A stretch of DNA of 64,000 nt from DYRB01 sp963802205 (GCA_963802205.1 CAWDHW010000032.1:248001-312000); one strand, 5' to 3'. Positions 36,431 through 46,201 are shown, counted from the first letter of the stretch. Notes: generated by a model from the sequence alone, not told the origin. Program-made: numbers and translations.

Positions 36431-37521
36431 GACGGCAGGGCGGGCCCCAGTTCCCCCCAGCACAGTGCGGCGCCGCAGCCGGGGGTCTCGTGCAGGTCGA
36501 TGCGGTCGAGTTGGGGCAGGCGGTCGGCCATCGATTGGCGCATCCAGCGGCAGAGGCTCCCGGGGTCGGCGTCGCCCAGGTCCGGCAGGTCGTTGAGGCG
36601 GTGGTGGTCGAGGCGCTCGTAGACGGGCTTGAACAGGGCCTTGACGTCCCCGTAGTCCACTGTCCAGCCCAGGACCTGATCCAGGGGGGCGGTCAGGTGC
36701 AGGCGCAGCAGGTAACTGTGACCGTGCAGGCGGCGGCGCGGGTCGCCGTCGGGGGCGCGCTCCAACCGCAGGGCGGACTCGAAGCGCTGCTCCTTCCAGA
36801 TGCGGTAATGACGCCCGTCGTAGTGGCAGCCCGCGGTGGCGGTCTCGTAGACGGTGATCCAGGACAGGGCCGGCAGGGCGGGCTGGATGCGTCGCCATAG
36901 CCAGCTCGCCAGGATCTCGCTGGTGGGGTTCTCAAGGCCCTGGATGTCGTTGAGGCAGGCATGGTGCAGTTGCGCCTCGATGGGTGCCCAGAGTGCACCG
37001 AGCTGATCGAAGTCCAGGCCCATGTCGAGCCCGGCCAGGTCCTGATTGGCGTGCAGTATCACCTCGAACCCGTGTCCGTGCATGCGCCCGCAGGGGTGGC
37101 CCGGCGGGACCTTGGGCAGGCGGTGGGCCGCCTCGAAGCGGAAGCGCCGCCAGAGGTGGGCCTGATCCGCGGCGTCGAGGTCCGCGCCCTGGTCGTGGGT
37201 GCTACGGATGCCGACGGACTCCACCCCGGGGACCGCGATGTGTCGGCGAATCCAGCGTGCCAGGTTTTCGTCCGTGGGAACAGGGATTTGCTCGTTCAGG
37301 TCGCGGTAGTCCAGGTCAGTGGCGCAGACCCCCAGGGCCTGGGCAAGTGCCCCGGCTTCCCCGCCCCGGAAAGGCGCCCAGCCCGTCGGCAGCTCGGCGC
37401 GGACCCGGGCGATGAAGCTATGCCCATGCAGGCGCCGGGAACGGTGCCCCTCGGGCAGGATGGGGACACGCCGGGCGGCCTCGAAGGGGGCGGCGGCCAG
37501 GTAGAGAAGGCGCTCGGTCAT
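36427..37521 (-). CDS. queD: 6-carboxytetrahydropterin synthase with three tandem QueD-like domains
   Basis: QueD makes 6-carboxytetrahydropterin from dihydroneopterin triphosphate. QueD is usually about 120 residues; this protein has 364 and three T-fold units (about 5-115, 124-240, 243-355). Only the middle unit keeps the active site: His133, His148 and His150 for zinc, Cys144 (GHPCGRMHGH), His186/187 and Glu226. In unit 1 the first zinc His is Arg17 and the Cys is Ser28; in unit 3 they are Leu251 and Arg262. Units 1 and 3 therefore look structural. The gene sits between the acylase (2-bp gap) and queE (4-bp overlap). Confidence 0.92.
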   Translation of the reverse strand: MTERLLYLAAAPFEAARRVPILPEGHRSRRLHGHSFIARVRAELPTGWAPFRGGEAGALAQALGVCATDLDYRDLNEQIPVPTDENLARWIRRHIAVPGVESVGIRSTHDQGADLDAADQAHLWRRFRFEAAHRLPKVPPGHPCGRMHGHGFEVILHANQDLAGLDMGLDFDQLGALWAPIEAQLHHACLNDIQGLENPTSEILASWLWRRIQPALPALSWITVYETATAGCHYDGRHYRIWKEQRFESALRLERAPDGDPRRRLHGHSYLLRLHLTAPLDQVLGWTVDYGDVKALFKPVYERLDHHRLNDLPDLGDADPGSLCRWMRQSMADRLPQLDRIDLHETPGCGAALCWGELGPALPS

Positions 37522-37523
37522 GC

Positions 37524-39971
37524 TCAGGGTCTCAGGGTCAGAATTCCGATCTCGGCCCCCGGTGCCGGCCCACCCCAGGGCATGGGGTGGCTGGCGCCGC
37601 CCAGCCAGTCGGCGAGCTGGTCGCTGCGGTAGGGGGACAGGCGGTGGCCAGACTGGCCGAGAGGCAGCGTCAGGCGCGATTTTGTCCAGTCCCCGGGGGT
37701 GAAGACCGCCCGGCAGGAGGGGGCGAAGAGGACCTCCCCGGGGTGTCCGGGGTCGGCCTTGGCGACATTGATGGTCGCCCCATCCCCTGCCATCGGGACC
37801 GGGCCGACGGAGAACAGGGGGCCGAGGATCGGCGCCTTCGCGAAGGCGTGGGGGAAGGTCAGGTGGCGCACCCTGTCCAGGCGCTGGCCGTCCGCCTCCG
37901 GCGACAGGGTCTGCAAGTCGGCCCAGGCGGCGCGCAGGGCCCGCCCCCAGACCTCGGCTTCGCCCTCGCGCCCTGGGGTGCCGATGTCATCCCAGAAGGT
38001 CGAGGGTTGGCCGCGGATGGCCTCATCCAGGGGGCTATAGAAGGCAATATCCAGGGACATCAGTGGCCCCAGGTCGTCCCCCAGTTCGTCGCCGTAGAGG
38101 GACCGGTAGAGGGCCGGACGTAGCAGGCTGAACAGGGCAGCGGCGCGGCTGTCGGGAACAAAGCCCCCACCCCAGTCGAGCAGGAAACGCTCCGCGATGC
38201 GCCGCGCCTCCGGATCGACCTCCCGGAGCTTGGGCAAGAGGGCGCGGAGCGCGGCGAGGTACATCCGCGCCTGGGGGCTGATGCGGTCCTGCTGCATGCG
38301 AGAGGCACTGGCGGCGTTCTGGGGCGGACCCTCCGCCAGCAGCTCGGCGATGCGCTGGGCGCGGTAGGGGGCGGACCAGGAGTGGGAGACGTTGACCGGG
38401 AAATTGGCCGGTATGGTGCGGTTGTTGGCAGTGATCAGGATGCCGCCGGGGGGCCTGATCAGACCGGGGTTGTCGCTGCCCGGGACAGTACCGGTCCAGC
38501 CGTAACCCGGTTCCCAGCCAGGGACCGGGTAGGCTCCAAGGCCGCGACCGCGCAACGGGAGGCGCCCGGTCACCTGCCAGGCGATGCCGCCATCGCGATG
38601 GGCGAGCATCAGGTTCTGGGCGGCGTGGGTGAACTCCAACCCGGCGGCGCGGCCCTCCTCCAGGCTGGTCGCCGTGGCAAGCCGGGCGAGACCGGCGAAG
38701 GCCCGATCCGGCGCTTCGGTGGCCCAACGCAGTGTCAGCAGGGCCTGCGTATCCAGTCCCGGGAGGTCGAGCAGGGTCCCGGTCTGGTCCCCCAGCACAT
38801 CGTTCAGGACGACACCGTGGTTGGTACTGCGGAGCACCAGGGCCACCGGCTCGGGACGCCCTTTGACGGCGATGAGTTGGGTACGCTCGGCAATGGGGGC
38901 ACTGGCCCCGTCGGGGCGCTCGACGCGATCCCCTTGCGCGGTCGGGCGTTCGACGAAGAGGTCCTGGGTATCGGCATTGACGGTGGTGAAGCCCCAGGCG
39001 ATGTCGGCGTTGTGGCCGATCAGGACCAGGGGCACCCCGGGCAGGGCCACCCCGGCGACGTGCAGCGCCGGGGCCCGCAGCTCCAGTTCGTACCAGATCC
39101 CCGGCATCGACGGTGCCAGGTGAGGGTCATTGGCGAGCAGGGGCTGGCCATCGGCGGTGTGGTCCCCGCGCAGCGCCCAGGCGTTGCTGGCGGGGGCAGG
39201 GACCGGCAGGCCCCAGCGTGCCGGCAGGTCGAGGATCGGCCCCAGGGCCGCGGCCAGGGCGGCGACCCCGGGCCCTGGCGTCGGCTCCACCAGGTCCGAG
39301 GGAAGCCCCGCCGCCCCCTCCGGGGCCGCAATCCCCTCGTCGGTAGGGAAGAGCTCGGCGGCGCGGACATTGCCCAGGCGTCGGGCCAGGCGCAGCCAGA
39401 CCAGTTCACCGCGCAGGTTGTAGGACAGGACCCAGGCCAGGTACTCGCCGATGGCCAGGCTGTCCTCCGCCCGCCAGGGCTCGGGTGCGAAGCCGGCGAT
39501 GCGGTACTCGATGGGCAATCGCCCGGCGGCCTGGGCCTGATAGGCATTGACCCCGGCGGCGTAGGCGTCCAGGTAGTCGCGATAGGGTGGCTCCAGGGCA
39601 TCCAGGGCCTGGCGTGCCGCGGCCCCCAGGCCGATGGTCCGCATCAGGCGGTCCGCGGGCAGGGCGTCCTCTCCGAAGACCTCCGCCAGTCGCCCCTGGG
39701 CCAGGCGGCGCATCAGGTCCATCTGCCACATGCGCTCGGCGGCGACCACGTAGCCCTGGGCGAAGAGCAGATCGGTGACCCCCTCGGCACTGATGCTGGG
39801 GACGGCGTGGGGCCCGTAGCGGACCTCCACCTGGGCAGCAAGCCCTGGGAGTATCAGGTCCCCGGTATAGCGCGGCTCCGCCCCCTTGGTGCCCAGATAG
39901 CCCCAGGCCGCCAGCCCCAGGACCAGGCCCAGGGCTGACAGGAGGAACAAGGCTTTGAGCAATCGCGACAT
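37524..39971 (-). CDS. Penicillin acylase family (Ntn) hydrolase
   Basis: Exported N-terminal nucleophile amidase of 815 residues: signal/anchor (LFLLSALGLVLGLAAWGYLG), alpha-chain region (GPHAVPSISAEGVTDLLFAQ; AERMWQMDLMRRLAQGRL), then the autocleavage site with nucleophile Ser262 (PAPASNAWALRGD) and beta chain (LANDPHLAPSMPGIWYELEL; GFTTVNADTQDLFVE; ITANNRTIP). Relatives hydrolyse acyl-homoserine lactones, penicillins or other acyl amides; the substrate cannot be read from sequence. It starts the operon with queD and queE (2-bp gap). Confidence 0.9.
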   Translation of the reverse strand: MSRLLKALFLLSALGLVLGLAAWGYLGTKGAEPRYTGDLILPGLAAQVEVRYGPHAVPSISAEGVTDLLFAQGYVVAAERMWQMDLMRRLAQGRLAEVFGEDALPADRLMRTIGLGAAARQALDALEPPYRDYLDAYAAGVNAYQAQAAGRLPIEYRIAGFAPEPWRAEDSLAIGEYLAWVLSYNLRGELVWLRLARRLGNVRAAELFPTDEGIAAPEGAAGLPSDLVEPTPGPGVAALAAALGPILDLPARWGLPVPAPASNAWALRGDHTADGQPLLANDPHLAPSMPGIWYELELRAPALHVAGVALPGVPLVLIGHNADIAWGFTTVNADTQDLFVERPTAQGDRVERPDGASAPIAERTQLIAVKGRPEPVALVLRSTNHGVVLNDVLGDQTGTLLDLPGLDTQALLTLRWATEAPDRAFAGLARLATATSLEEGRAAGLEFTHAAQNLMLAHRDGGIAWQVTGRLPLRGRGLGAYPVPGWEPGYGWTGTVPGSDNPGLIRPPGGILITANNRTIPANFPVNVSHSWSAPYRAQRIAELLAEGPPQNAASASRMQQDRISPQARMYLAALRALLPKLREVDPEARRIAERFLLDWGGGFVPDSRAAALFSLLRPALYRSLYGDELGDDLGPLMSLDIAFYSPLDEAIRGQPSTFWDDIGTPGREGEAEVWGRALRAAWADLQTLSPEADGQRLDRVRHLTFPHAFAKAPILGPLFSVGPVPMAGDGATINVAKADPGHPGEVLFAPSCRAVFTPGDWTKSRLTLPLGQSGHRLSPYRSDQLADWLGGASHPMPWGGPAPGAEIGILTLRP

Positions 39972-40181
39972 GGTCTCGCCGGCGGGGGCCTGTGGGTGGT
40001 CCAGACAAACAGAATCCGCCCCCTTTGTCGAGCTTGCGCCCACTATGGCTTTCCCTATACTAATCGCCGTTCGGCTATGGGCCGACCGCCCGACCGGCAT
40101 GGCAACCCACCGACCTGTTTCCCACAGCGCCCAACCGAACGATTCGGCCAAGCCCCGCCGCCCCCCTGCATCGAGGTACCC

Positions 40182-41700
40182 ATGCAGCCCCCGCGCCTTT
40201 CCATCTTCCCTCTGACCCTCGCCCTGCTGATCTATGGGGCACAGGCCCACAGCGGATTCGATTTTGCCAACGTGGTACAGGAGGCAGAGACCCTGGCGGG
40301 GCAAGCCTACGCCCCGCCCCCGGCGACCCCGGAGCTGCTGGTGAACCTGCCCTACGACCAGTTCCAGGCGATCCGCTTCCGCCCGGAGCAGAGCCTGTGG
40401 CGCGGAGACGGTTCCCGCTTCCAGATGATGTTCTTCCACCCCGGGCTCTACTTCCGTAGCCCGGTGGACGTGCTTGTGGTCGATGAGCAGGGCGCGACTC
40501 CATTGGGCTTCGAGAAGTCCTGGTTCGACTATCCGCCGAAGCTGGCCCAGGAGATCCCCAACGACCTCGGCTTCGCCGGCATCAAGTTCACCTATCCGCT
40601 GACCGGCCCGGACGTGCAGAATCAGTTCATGGTCTTCGCCGGGGCCAGCTACTTCCGCGGCGTCGGGCGCGACGAGAGCTTCGGCATCTCCGGGCGCGGC
40701 CTGGCCCTGGATACCGGGCTGCCGGTGGGGGAGGAATTCCCCCTGTTCCGCCGCTTCTGGCTGGTCAAGCCGGGCCGGGACGACAGCACCATGACCTTCT
40801 ACGCACTGCTCGACAGCAAGAGCGTCGCCGGGGCCTACCGCTTCGTGCTCACACCCGGGGAGCCGACGGTCATGGCGGTGGATGCGACCCTGTTCTTCCG
40901 CCGCGGCGTGGCCCAGGTCGGCCTGGCACCCTTGACCAGCATGTTCTTCCATGGCGAGAACACCGACCGGCCGCTGGGCCACTGGCGGCCTGAGGTCCAC
41001 GACTCCGACGGTCTGGCGGTGGAGACCGGCAGCCGGCGAGCGCCTGTGGCGCCCCCTGACCAATCCCAAGCGCCTGAGCCACAGCTACTTCTCCGTCACC
41101 AACCCGCGCGGCTTCGGGCTCTTGCAGCGAGACCGCCGCTTCACCTCCTACGAGGACCCGGAGGCGCAGTACCAGAACCGCCCCAACGCCTGGATAGTCC
41201 CCAAGGGCGACTGGGGCGAGGGCAATGTCATCCTGGTGGAGATCCCCACCGACAAGGAGACCAACGACAACATCGTCGCCTTCTGGACCCCCAAGGCCGA
41301 GGTCAAGCCCGGAACCCGGCTGGACCTGTCCTACGAGGTCCATCTGGGCGGGGGCGCTACCCCGGCCCAGACCGGCGGTTTCGCCAGCGCGACCTATGTC
41401 GGTTTCGGCGATGTGATCGGCGGCGGCGACGTCAAGGGCACGGTGCGGGTCCTGGCGGACTTCACTGGTGGCGAACTCCCCGGCCTGCCTGCCAATGCCA
41501 CGGTGAGCGCGGTGGTCAATGTCAACGAAGGGGCCGAACTGATCCACCAGACGGTCTTCCCGGTGCCCGAGAACAAGGGTTGGCGCCTTTCGCTCCTGGT
41601 CAAGCCGCCCAAGGACAAGCCCCTGGAGATGCGCGCCTTCCTGAAGATGGATAGCGCCATCCTGACCGAGACCTGGACCTATCGGGTCGAGGCGCCCTAG
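40182..41700 (+). pseudogene. opgG: Periplasmic glucan biosynthesis protein OpgG, one frameshift
   Basis: OpgG acts in the periplasm on osmoregulated glucans made by OpgH. From the ATG at 40182 there is a signal peptide (LTLALLIYGAQAHS), then family segments FDFANVVQEAETLAGQAYAP, PYDQFQAIRFRPEQSLW, FGIAGRGLAL-like FGISGRGLAL and HDSDGLAVETG. The frame is lost near 41030. It resumes one base on with GERLWRPLTNPKRLSHSYFS, NPRGFGLLQRDRRF, DWGEGNVILVEIPTDKETND and the C-terminal immunoglobulin-like domain. Removing one base in the ACCGGCAGCC stretch restores the frame, for about 505 residues. The intact downstream opgH suggests the frameshift is an error or very recent. Confidence 0.9.
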
Positions 41701-41703
41701 CCC

Positions 41704-42201
41704 ATGGGCACCGACCTCGCCGACACAGGTCCGGACAGCGAACTCGATCCCGACTTCGATCCGCAAGCCGCGGTGGAGGAGATCCCGGGTGCCGCATTAC
41801 GGTCCCTGGACGCCTGCCCCGATGACCTGCCCAAGGCGTGTGACCGCATCTGGAGCTACATGGAGCGGCTCGGGGTCGAGCCCTGCGAGCGCGGCAAGAT
41901 CACCCTGGACCTGCTCGACCGGGCCATGGAGACCACCCTCGCCGAGGGCGGGCACCTCACCCCGGCGGCCATGGATGCCCTGACCGCCTGGCTCGCCGAG
42001 CGCCAGGCGGCGGCCGCGACCCCGAACCCCTGCGACGATACCAGCCTCCTCGGCCAACTCGCCCACCCGCCGGTGCAGCGCCAATGTATGGCCCCGGAGC
42101 GGCGCAGCGGGCGCGGCGCCTGGCGTCGCCCCCCCCAGGCCGTCAAACCTTCCGTGCCCAATCCGTCCCCGCCGAATCAGTCCCCGAAAGTCAATCCATG
42201 A
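41704..42201 (+). CDS. Unknown protein between opgG and opgH
   Basis: A 165-residue protein starting 3 bp after the opgG stop and overlapping the opgH ATG by 4 bp, so it is an operon member. The N-terminal half is acidic and helical (LDACPDDLPKACDRIWSYME, TLDLLDRAMETTLAEGG, AAMDALTAWLAERQAAA). The C-terminal 45 residues are basic and Pro-rich. No membrane segment or signal peptide. The adjacent OpgH lacks the cytoplasmic N-terminal tail seen in E. coli OpgH, so this could be that region as a separate polypeptide; the sequence alone does not prove it. Confidence 0.65.
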   Translation: MGTDLADTGPDSELDPDFDPQAAVEEIPGAALRSLDACPDDLPKACDRIWSYMERLGVEPCERGKITLDLLDRAMETTLAEGGHLTPAAMDALTAWLAERQAAAATPNPCDDTSLLGQLAHPPVQRQCMAPERRSGRGAWRRPPQAVKPSVPNPSPPNQSPKVNP

Positions 42202-44261
42202 GCAAGCGCTACGCCAACTGGCGGGCCCACGCCTACTTGCGGCGCGGGCTCGGTCTCAGCCTGGTCCTGATCCAGACCCTGCTGGCGACCCACTATGCCA
42301 TGTGGCTCCTCCCCTATCATGGTGACCATCCGCTGGAGCTGGCCACTGCGGCGGTCTTCGGGCTGCTGTTTGCCTGGGTCTCCGCGGGCTTCTGGACCGG
42401 CATGTTCGGGCTCTACGACCGTCTGCGCGGCGGGGACCCGGTCCACATCGCCGCCTGGGACACCCCGGCGGAATTGGCCGCTACCCCGCTCGCCAAGACC
42501 GCCGTGCTGATCCCCATCTACCACGAGGAGGTGGTCCGGGTGGCCGCCGGGATCGAGGCGATCTACCAGTCCGTCGCCGACACAGGGCACCTGGATGACT
42601 TCGAGTTCTTCATCCTGTCGGACTCTCGCGACCCTGAGGTCTGGCTGCGGGAGCAGGAGGCTTGGCAGCGCCTGTGCAACCGCCTCGGGGCCCGGGGCCG
42701 TCTGCACTATCGGCGTCGGGGCCTGAACCTCAACCGCAAGAGCGGCAATGTCGCCGACTTCCTGCGCCGCTGGGGCAAGGGGTTCGTCCACATGGTGGTC
42801 CTGGACGCGGACAGCCTCATGGATGGCGAGACCCTGGTGACCATGGTCCGGACCATGGAGCGCCACCCGCAAGCGGCCTTGCTCCAGACCGCCCCTCGGG
42901 TGATCGACGGCCAGACCTTCTATGCCCGCATCCAGCAGTTCTCCAACCGGATGTATGGACCCCTGTTCCTGCGCGGCCTGGCCCGCACCCAGATGGGTGA
43001 CGCCACCTTTTGGGGGCACAACGCCATACTGCGCATCGAACCCTTCGTGCGCCACTGCGCCCTGCCCAGGGTGCGCGGCTGGGGCCCGCTGACCGGGGGC
43101 ATCCTGAGCCACGACTTCGTCGAGGCGGCCCTGCTCGGGCGCGCCGGACACGAGATCTGGATCATGCCGGCCTTGGGCGGGAGCTATGAGGAGACCCCGC
43201 CCAGCCTGGTGGACGACCTCAAACGCGACCGCCGCTGGGCCGAGGGTAACCTCCAGCACCTGCGCCTGCTATTCCTGCCGGGCCTGCGCTTCGTCCACCG
43301 CCTGAGCTTCGCCAAGGGGGTCATGGGCTACATCTCCTCGCCCCTGTGGCTGCTTTTTCTGGTGCTGGGGACCATCGAATACGCCCAAATCCGCTACGGA
43401 AACGTCAACTACTTCCCCGAGCCCTACAACCCCTACCCGGTCTGGCCCGAGTGGCATCCGGACTTCGCCTTCCTGCTGCTGCTCTCGACCTTGTTCCTGC
43501 TGTTCGCACCCAAGATCGTCAGCGGCCTGCTGGTCGCGCTGGATCGCAAGGACCGCCGTGGCTTCGGCGGGGTGGGGAGCATCTTCGGCGGTATCCTGCT
43601 GGAGTCGTTGATGTCCGTCTTTTTGGCCCCCATGCGCATGTTCAGCCACAGCGTCTCGGTCCTTGGGGCCCTGCTGGGGTGGAAGGTGAGTTGGGCCGGG
43701 CAGCGCCGCGACGACGGTCGCACCTCCTGGTCCGAGGCCTGGTATCTGCACGGGGCCGGGACCATCGCGGCGGTGATCTGGATCGCGGTGGCCGTCTGGA
43801 TCGGCGGCGGCTTCGTCTGGTGGACCCTGCCGGTGTCGGTCCCGCTGCTGCTCGGCCCGGCCATCTCCGTCCTATTGAGCGACGCGGGGATCGGGGCCTG
43901 GCTGCGCACCCGTGGGCTCCTGCTCACCCCTGAAGAGATAGACCCGCCGGAGGTCCTCAAGGCCGTCCAGCAATCCGACTGGCTCACTGGGGCGGATCAG
44001 GTCCCCCACGGCCATGCCTTTGAAGAGGCGGTGGTCGATCCCAAGCGCAACCGCCTGCACGCCGCCCTGGCACGCCACCGCCGTCACCCGGCCGCCACCG
44101 CGGCCTGGCTGGCGGAACTGCGCCTGCGCTGCCTCCAGCAGGGCCCGGGGTCCTTAAGCCGTCAGGAGCGCAATGCGCTGGCCAGCGACCACTATTCCCT
44201 CACCCAACTTCACGGCATGGTCTGGCAGCGGGGGGATGAGGACCACTGGAACCTCAGTTGA
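42198..44261 (+). CDS. opgH: Glucan glucosyltransferase OpgH (MdoH), short form
   Basis: Inner-membrane processive glucosyltransferase that makes the OPG backbone from UDP-glucose. The 687-residue protein has N-terminal membrane helices (GLSLVLIQTLLATHYAMWLL; AVFGLLFAWVSAGFWTGMFG), a GT2 domain (VLIPIYHEEVVRVAAGIEA; KSGNVADFLRRWG; MVVLDADSLMDGETL; ILSHDFVEAALL; LKRDRRWAEGNLQH) and several C-terminal membrane helices. E. coli MdoH is about 847 residues; nearly all the difference is the absent N-terminal cytoplasmic tail. It overlaps the preceding gene by 4 bp. Confidence 0.93.
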   Translation: MSKRYANWRAHAYLRRGLGLSLVLIQTLLATHYAMWLLPYHGDHPLELATAAVFGLLFAWVSAGFWTGMFGLYDRLRGGDPVHIAAWDTPAELAATPLAKTAVLIPIYHEEVVRVAAGIEAIYQSVADTGHLDDFEFFILSDSRDPEVWLREQEAWQRLCNRLGARGRLHYRRRGLNLNRKSGNVADFLRRWGKGFVHMVVLDADSLMDGETLVTMVRTMERHPQAALLQTAPRVIDGQTFYARIQQFSNRMYGPLFLRGLARTQMGDATFWGHNAILRIEPFVRHCALPRVRGWGPLTGGILSHDFVEAALLGRAGHEIWIMPALGGSYEETPPSLVDDLKRDRRWAEGNLQHLRLLFLPGLRFVHRLSFAKGVMGYISSPLWLLFLVLGTIEYAQIRYGNVNYFPEPYNPYPVWPEWHPDFAFLLLLSTLFLLFAPKIVSGLLVALDRKDRRGFGGVGSIFGGILLESLMSVFLAPMRMFSHSVSVLGALLGWKVSWAGQRRDDGRTSWSEAWYLHGAGTIAAVIWIAVAVWIGGGFVWWTLPVSVPLLLGPAISVLLSDAGIGAWLRTRGLLLTPEEIDPPEVLKAVQQSDWLTGADQVPHGHAFEEAVVDPKRNRLHAALARHRRHPAATAAWLAELRLRCLQQGPGSLSRQERNALASDHYSLTQLHGMVWQRGDEDHWNLS

Positions 44262-44629
44262 GGACTCCAGTTATTGCGCTCCATATTAACCAATGACCAA
44301 TAGAGGCTTCGCCGGGTTTCACGGCGAACATGCAGATCTACCGGAGGCGAGAGGGCGGGGGACCGCCCGGCGGGAGGCCACTGTGCGCCTGTGCGCGGTC
44401 GGCGTCAGTGGGTCATACTCTTGCGCAGGGGGCTCGGCGTAGCTGTTCGCCACCCGCCCTCATATCCCCGCGGACCCTGGGCGTGGCTTTAATGCTAACG
44501 CTGCGGAAAAGCAACAATTTTGCCGAAGATGGCGACATCCGGAGCAGGAATGCAAGCAGCAAAAGGTGGGGGAAAAGCCACCAGTCGGACGAGAAAACCA
44601 CAAACTGCAGATTTTTGGCTGTGGGGAGG
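44262..44629. other. Intergenic region after opgH
   Basis: 368 bp before a candidate promoter. It has no frame with protein-like composition and no recognisable RNA fold; the stretch 44470-44610 is more A-rich than its surroundings. It may contain regulatory sequence for the next gene. Confidence 0.4.
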
Positions 44630-44657
44630 TTGACTTCCGCCGGGAATCACGCATACT
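44630..44657 (+). promoter_or_regulatory. Candidate sigma-70 promoter
   Basis: TTGACT (44630-44635) and CATACT (44652-44657) with a 16-bp spacer. It lies about 135 bp before the ATG of the broken exported-protein gene at 44792, implying a 5' leader of roughly 125 nt. Confidence 0.5.
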
Positions 44658-44791
44658 GACGCCGCAGTTCAACGGCGTCGGTCCCGACGCAACGACGGGT
44701 TTGGTTCACGACTGGGCCCGACAGTGTGGTGCGGGGTGGCTCGCGGACTGGTACCGTGCGAAACGTGTGCAACTCAACTGGAGACAAGATA

Positions 44792-46148
44792 ATGCGTAAA
44801 TTGAACAAACTTGCGGCAGCAGTCGCAATCGTCCTGGCAGGGTCGAGCGTCCCTGCCGGTGCGGCCGTACTGGGCGGCGCCGGTGAGGCGCTTCTCATTC
44901 CGCTGGTGGTGTGGTCCGGCGGGAATTTCAACGATCCCGAGTGCGATGCCGACTCGCGAGGCCCGGCAACTGTAACTGGGCATAGGTTACACGCCGCGGT
45001 CGACACGGTCATCGAGCTGTGGATCCCGGGCGCCGTCGGCTTCGACGATATCCCCAACATCTACACCGCCGACGCACACGACGCCGACCAACATCCCCAC
45101 GGCGCTGACCCCTGTCCGACCCAGATCTGACTCGCCCAACGACCCGCTAGCTCCACTGGTACTGGTTTAACAAGCGGAGCGTAGGAGCAGTTCGATGGAG
45201 CATCCCCGTCACTCCGAACGATGTCGTGCAGATCAGCTGGACCGAGGACGCCAACGGGCAGCTCGAGAACGAGCCCGGATACATGGTGATCGCGAACGAG
45301 TCGCAGGTAACGGGACGGCGGCAGAAGTTCAGCTTCTTCGGAAACGCCTGGCTCACCGGGGCGATCCACTTCGACCCGGCGGATAACCGCGACGTCATCG
45401 GTATCGGGTTCCCGTTGATCGGCGGCACGATCCCGGTTCTGGGGATGAACGATGGGGCAGATGGTCCCATTACGGCGGACAACACCTGTGCGCAACCTGA
45501 CTGCTGCTGGACAGCGTCAAGTATCGTGGTGGCATTCCGTGCGGCGTGTCGCCGCTGATCGCGGGCTTCCGTAGCAACCGCTCCGACGGGGTCTATGACT
45601 TCTTCGCGATCGACGTGGCCCTGTCGAATCGCCTGCTTCCCACCATCCAGGTCGTGTGGGTGGACCAGAACTTGGATAACGGGCGCCGGCTGGAATGCAC
45701 AAGGAGTATCCTGGTAACACGGCGACCCCGAACCCGATCGGCGCGTATCGAACGTCTTTGACCTCGACGAGCAGCTCCTGCAGTACCACGCTGGACGCTG
45801 CCTAACGAGCTCAACGTGGTGTGGATTCCGCCGGCCTACGAGACCAGACGAAGGCCACGCTCTATGCCGTGGAACCAGCCGTTCAAGTGGACAACCATCA
45901 ACGACCTGCTCTGCGTGGTGGCTGACCAAGGGAACCCGAAGGCGCCCTATACCGCTGGTTTCGTCCGGTACAGCCTGGACGAGTACATCGATACCAACGT
46001 CAATAAGGCCCAGTCTGCCGTCTTTGCCTTCTCCATCAAGATGGACGGCGCACTGGTGAACAACGATGCCGGGTCTACCCCCGACGCGTTGGTCCTGATG
46101 CTTGAAACCTCGCTGGGGCATGATCTCGGCACCTTCAAGAACTTCTAA
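44792..46148 (+). pseudogene. Exported protein of unknown function, multiple frameshifts
   Basis: An ATG with upstream GGAG begins a clear signal peptide (KLNKLAAAVAIVLAGSSVPA then GAAVLGGAGEALLIPLVVWS). Protein-like sequence continues to a TAA at 46148 but hops frame at least four times. Recognisable pieces are TTPTNIPTALTP, DSPNDPLAPL, HWYWFNKRSV, PVTPNDVVQISWTEDANGQL, FGNAWLTGAIHFDPADNRDV, GVSPLIAGFRSNRSDGVYDF, VWIPPAYET and ETSLGHDLGTFKNF. Repaired, it would be about 450 residues. A strong terminator follows. I do not recognise a characterised family. It is either a recent pseudogene or a region of poor consensus. Confidence 0.75.
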
Positions 46149-46168
46149 TCCGCTCCTCATCTGAGCGG

Positions 46169-46201
46169 GGGCGATGCGCGGTAACGCGCATCGCCCTTTT
46201 T
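46169..46201 (+). terminator. Rho-independent terminator
   Basis: GGGCGATGCGCG, loop GTAA, CGCGCATCGCCC, then TTTTT: a perfect 12-bp stem directly after the broken exported-protein gene. Confidence 0.93.

Noticed and set aside
35789..37521. QueD/QueE as part of a deazaguanine DNA-modification (Dpd) defence island
   Set aside because: No dpdA/TGT-like, dpdB, dpdC or helicase/nuclease genes are nearby; tRNA queuosine synthesis explains the genes.
37524..41069. Extending the penicillin acylase to the far upstream start of its open frame
   Set aside because: The extra 366 codons overlap opgG on the other strand; the signal peptide sits at the internal ATG at 39971.
44262..44791. Riboswitch (for example c-di-GMP) in the long leader
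   Set aside because: I could not match any conserved riboswitch core or a consistent set of helices.
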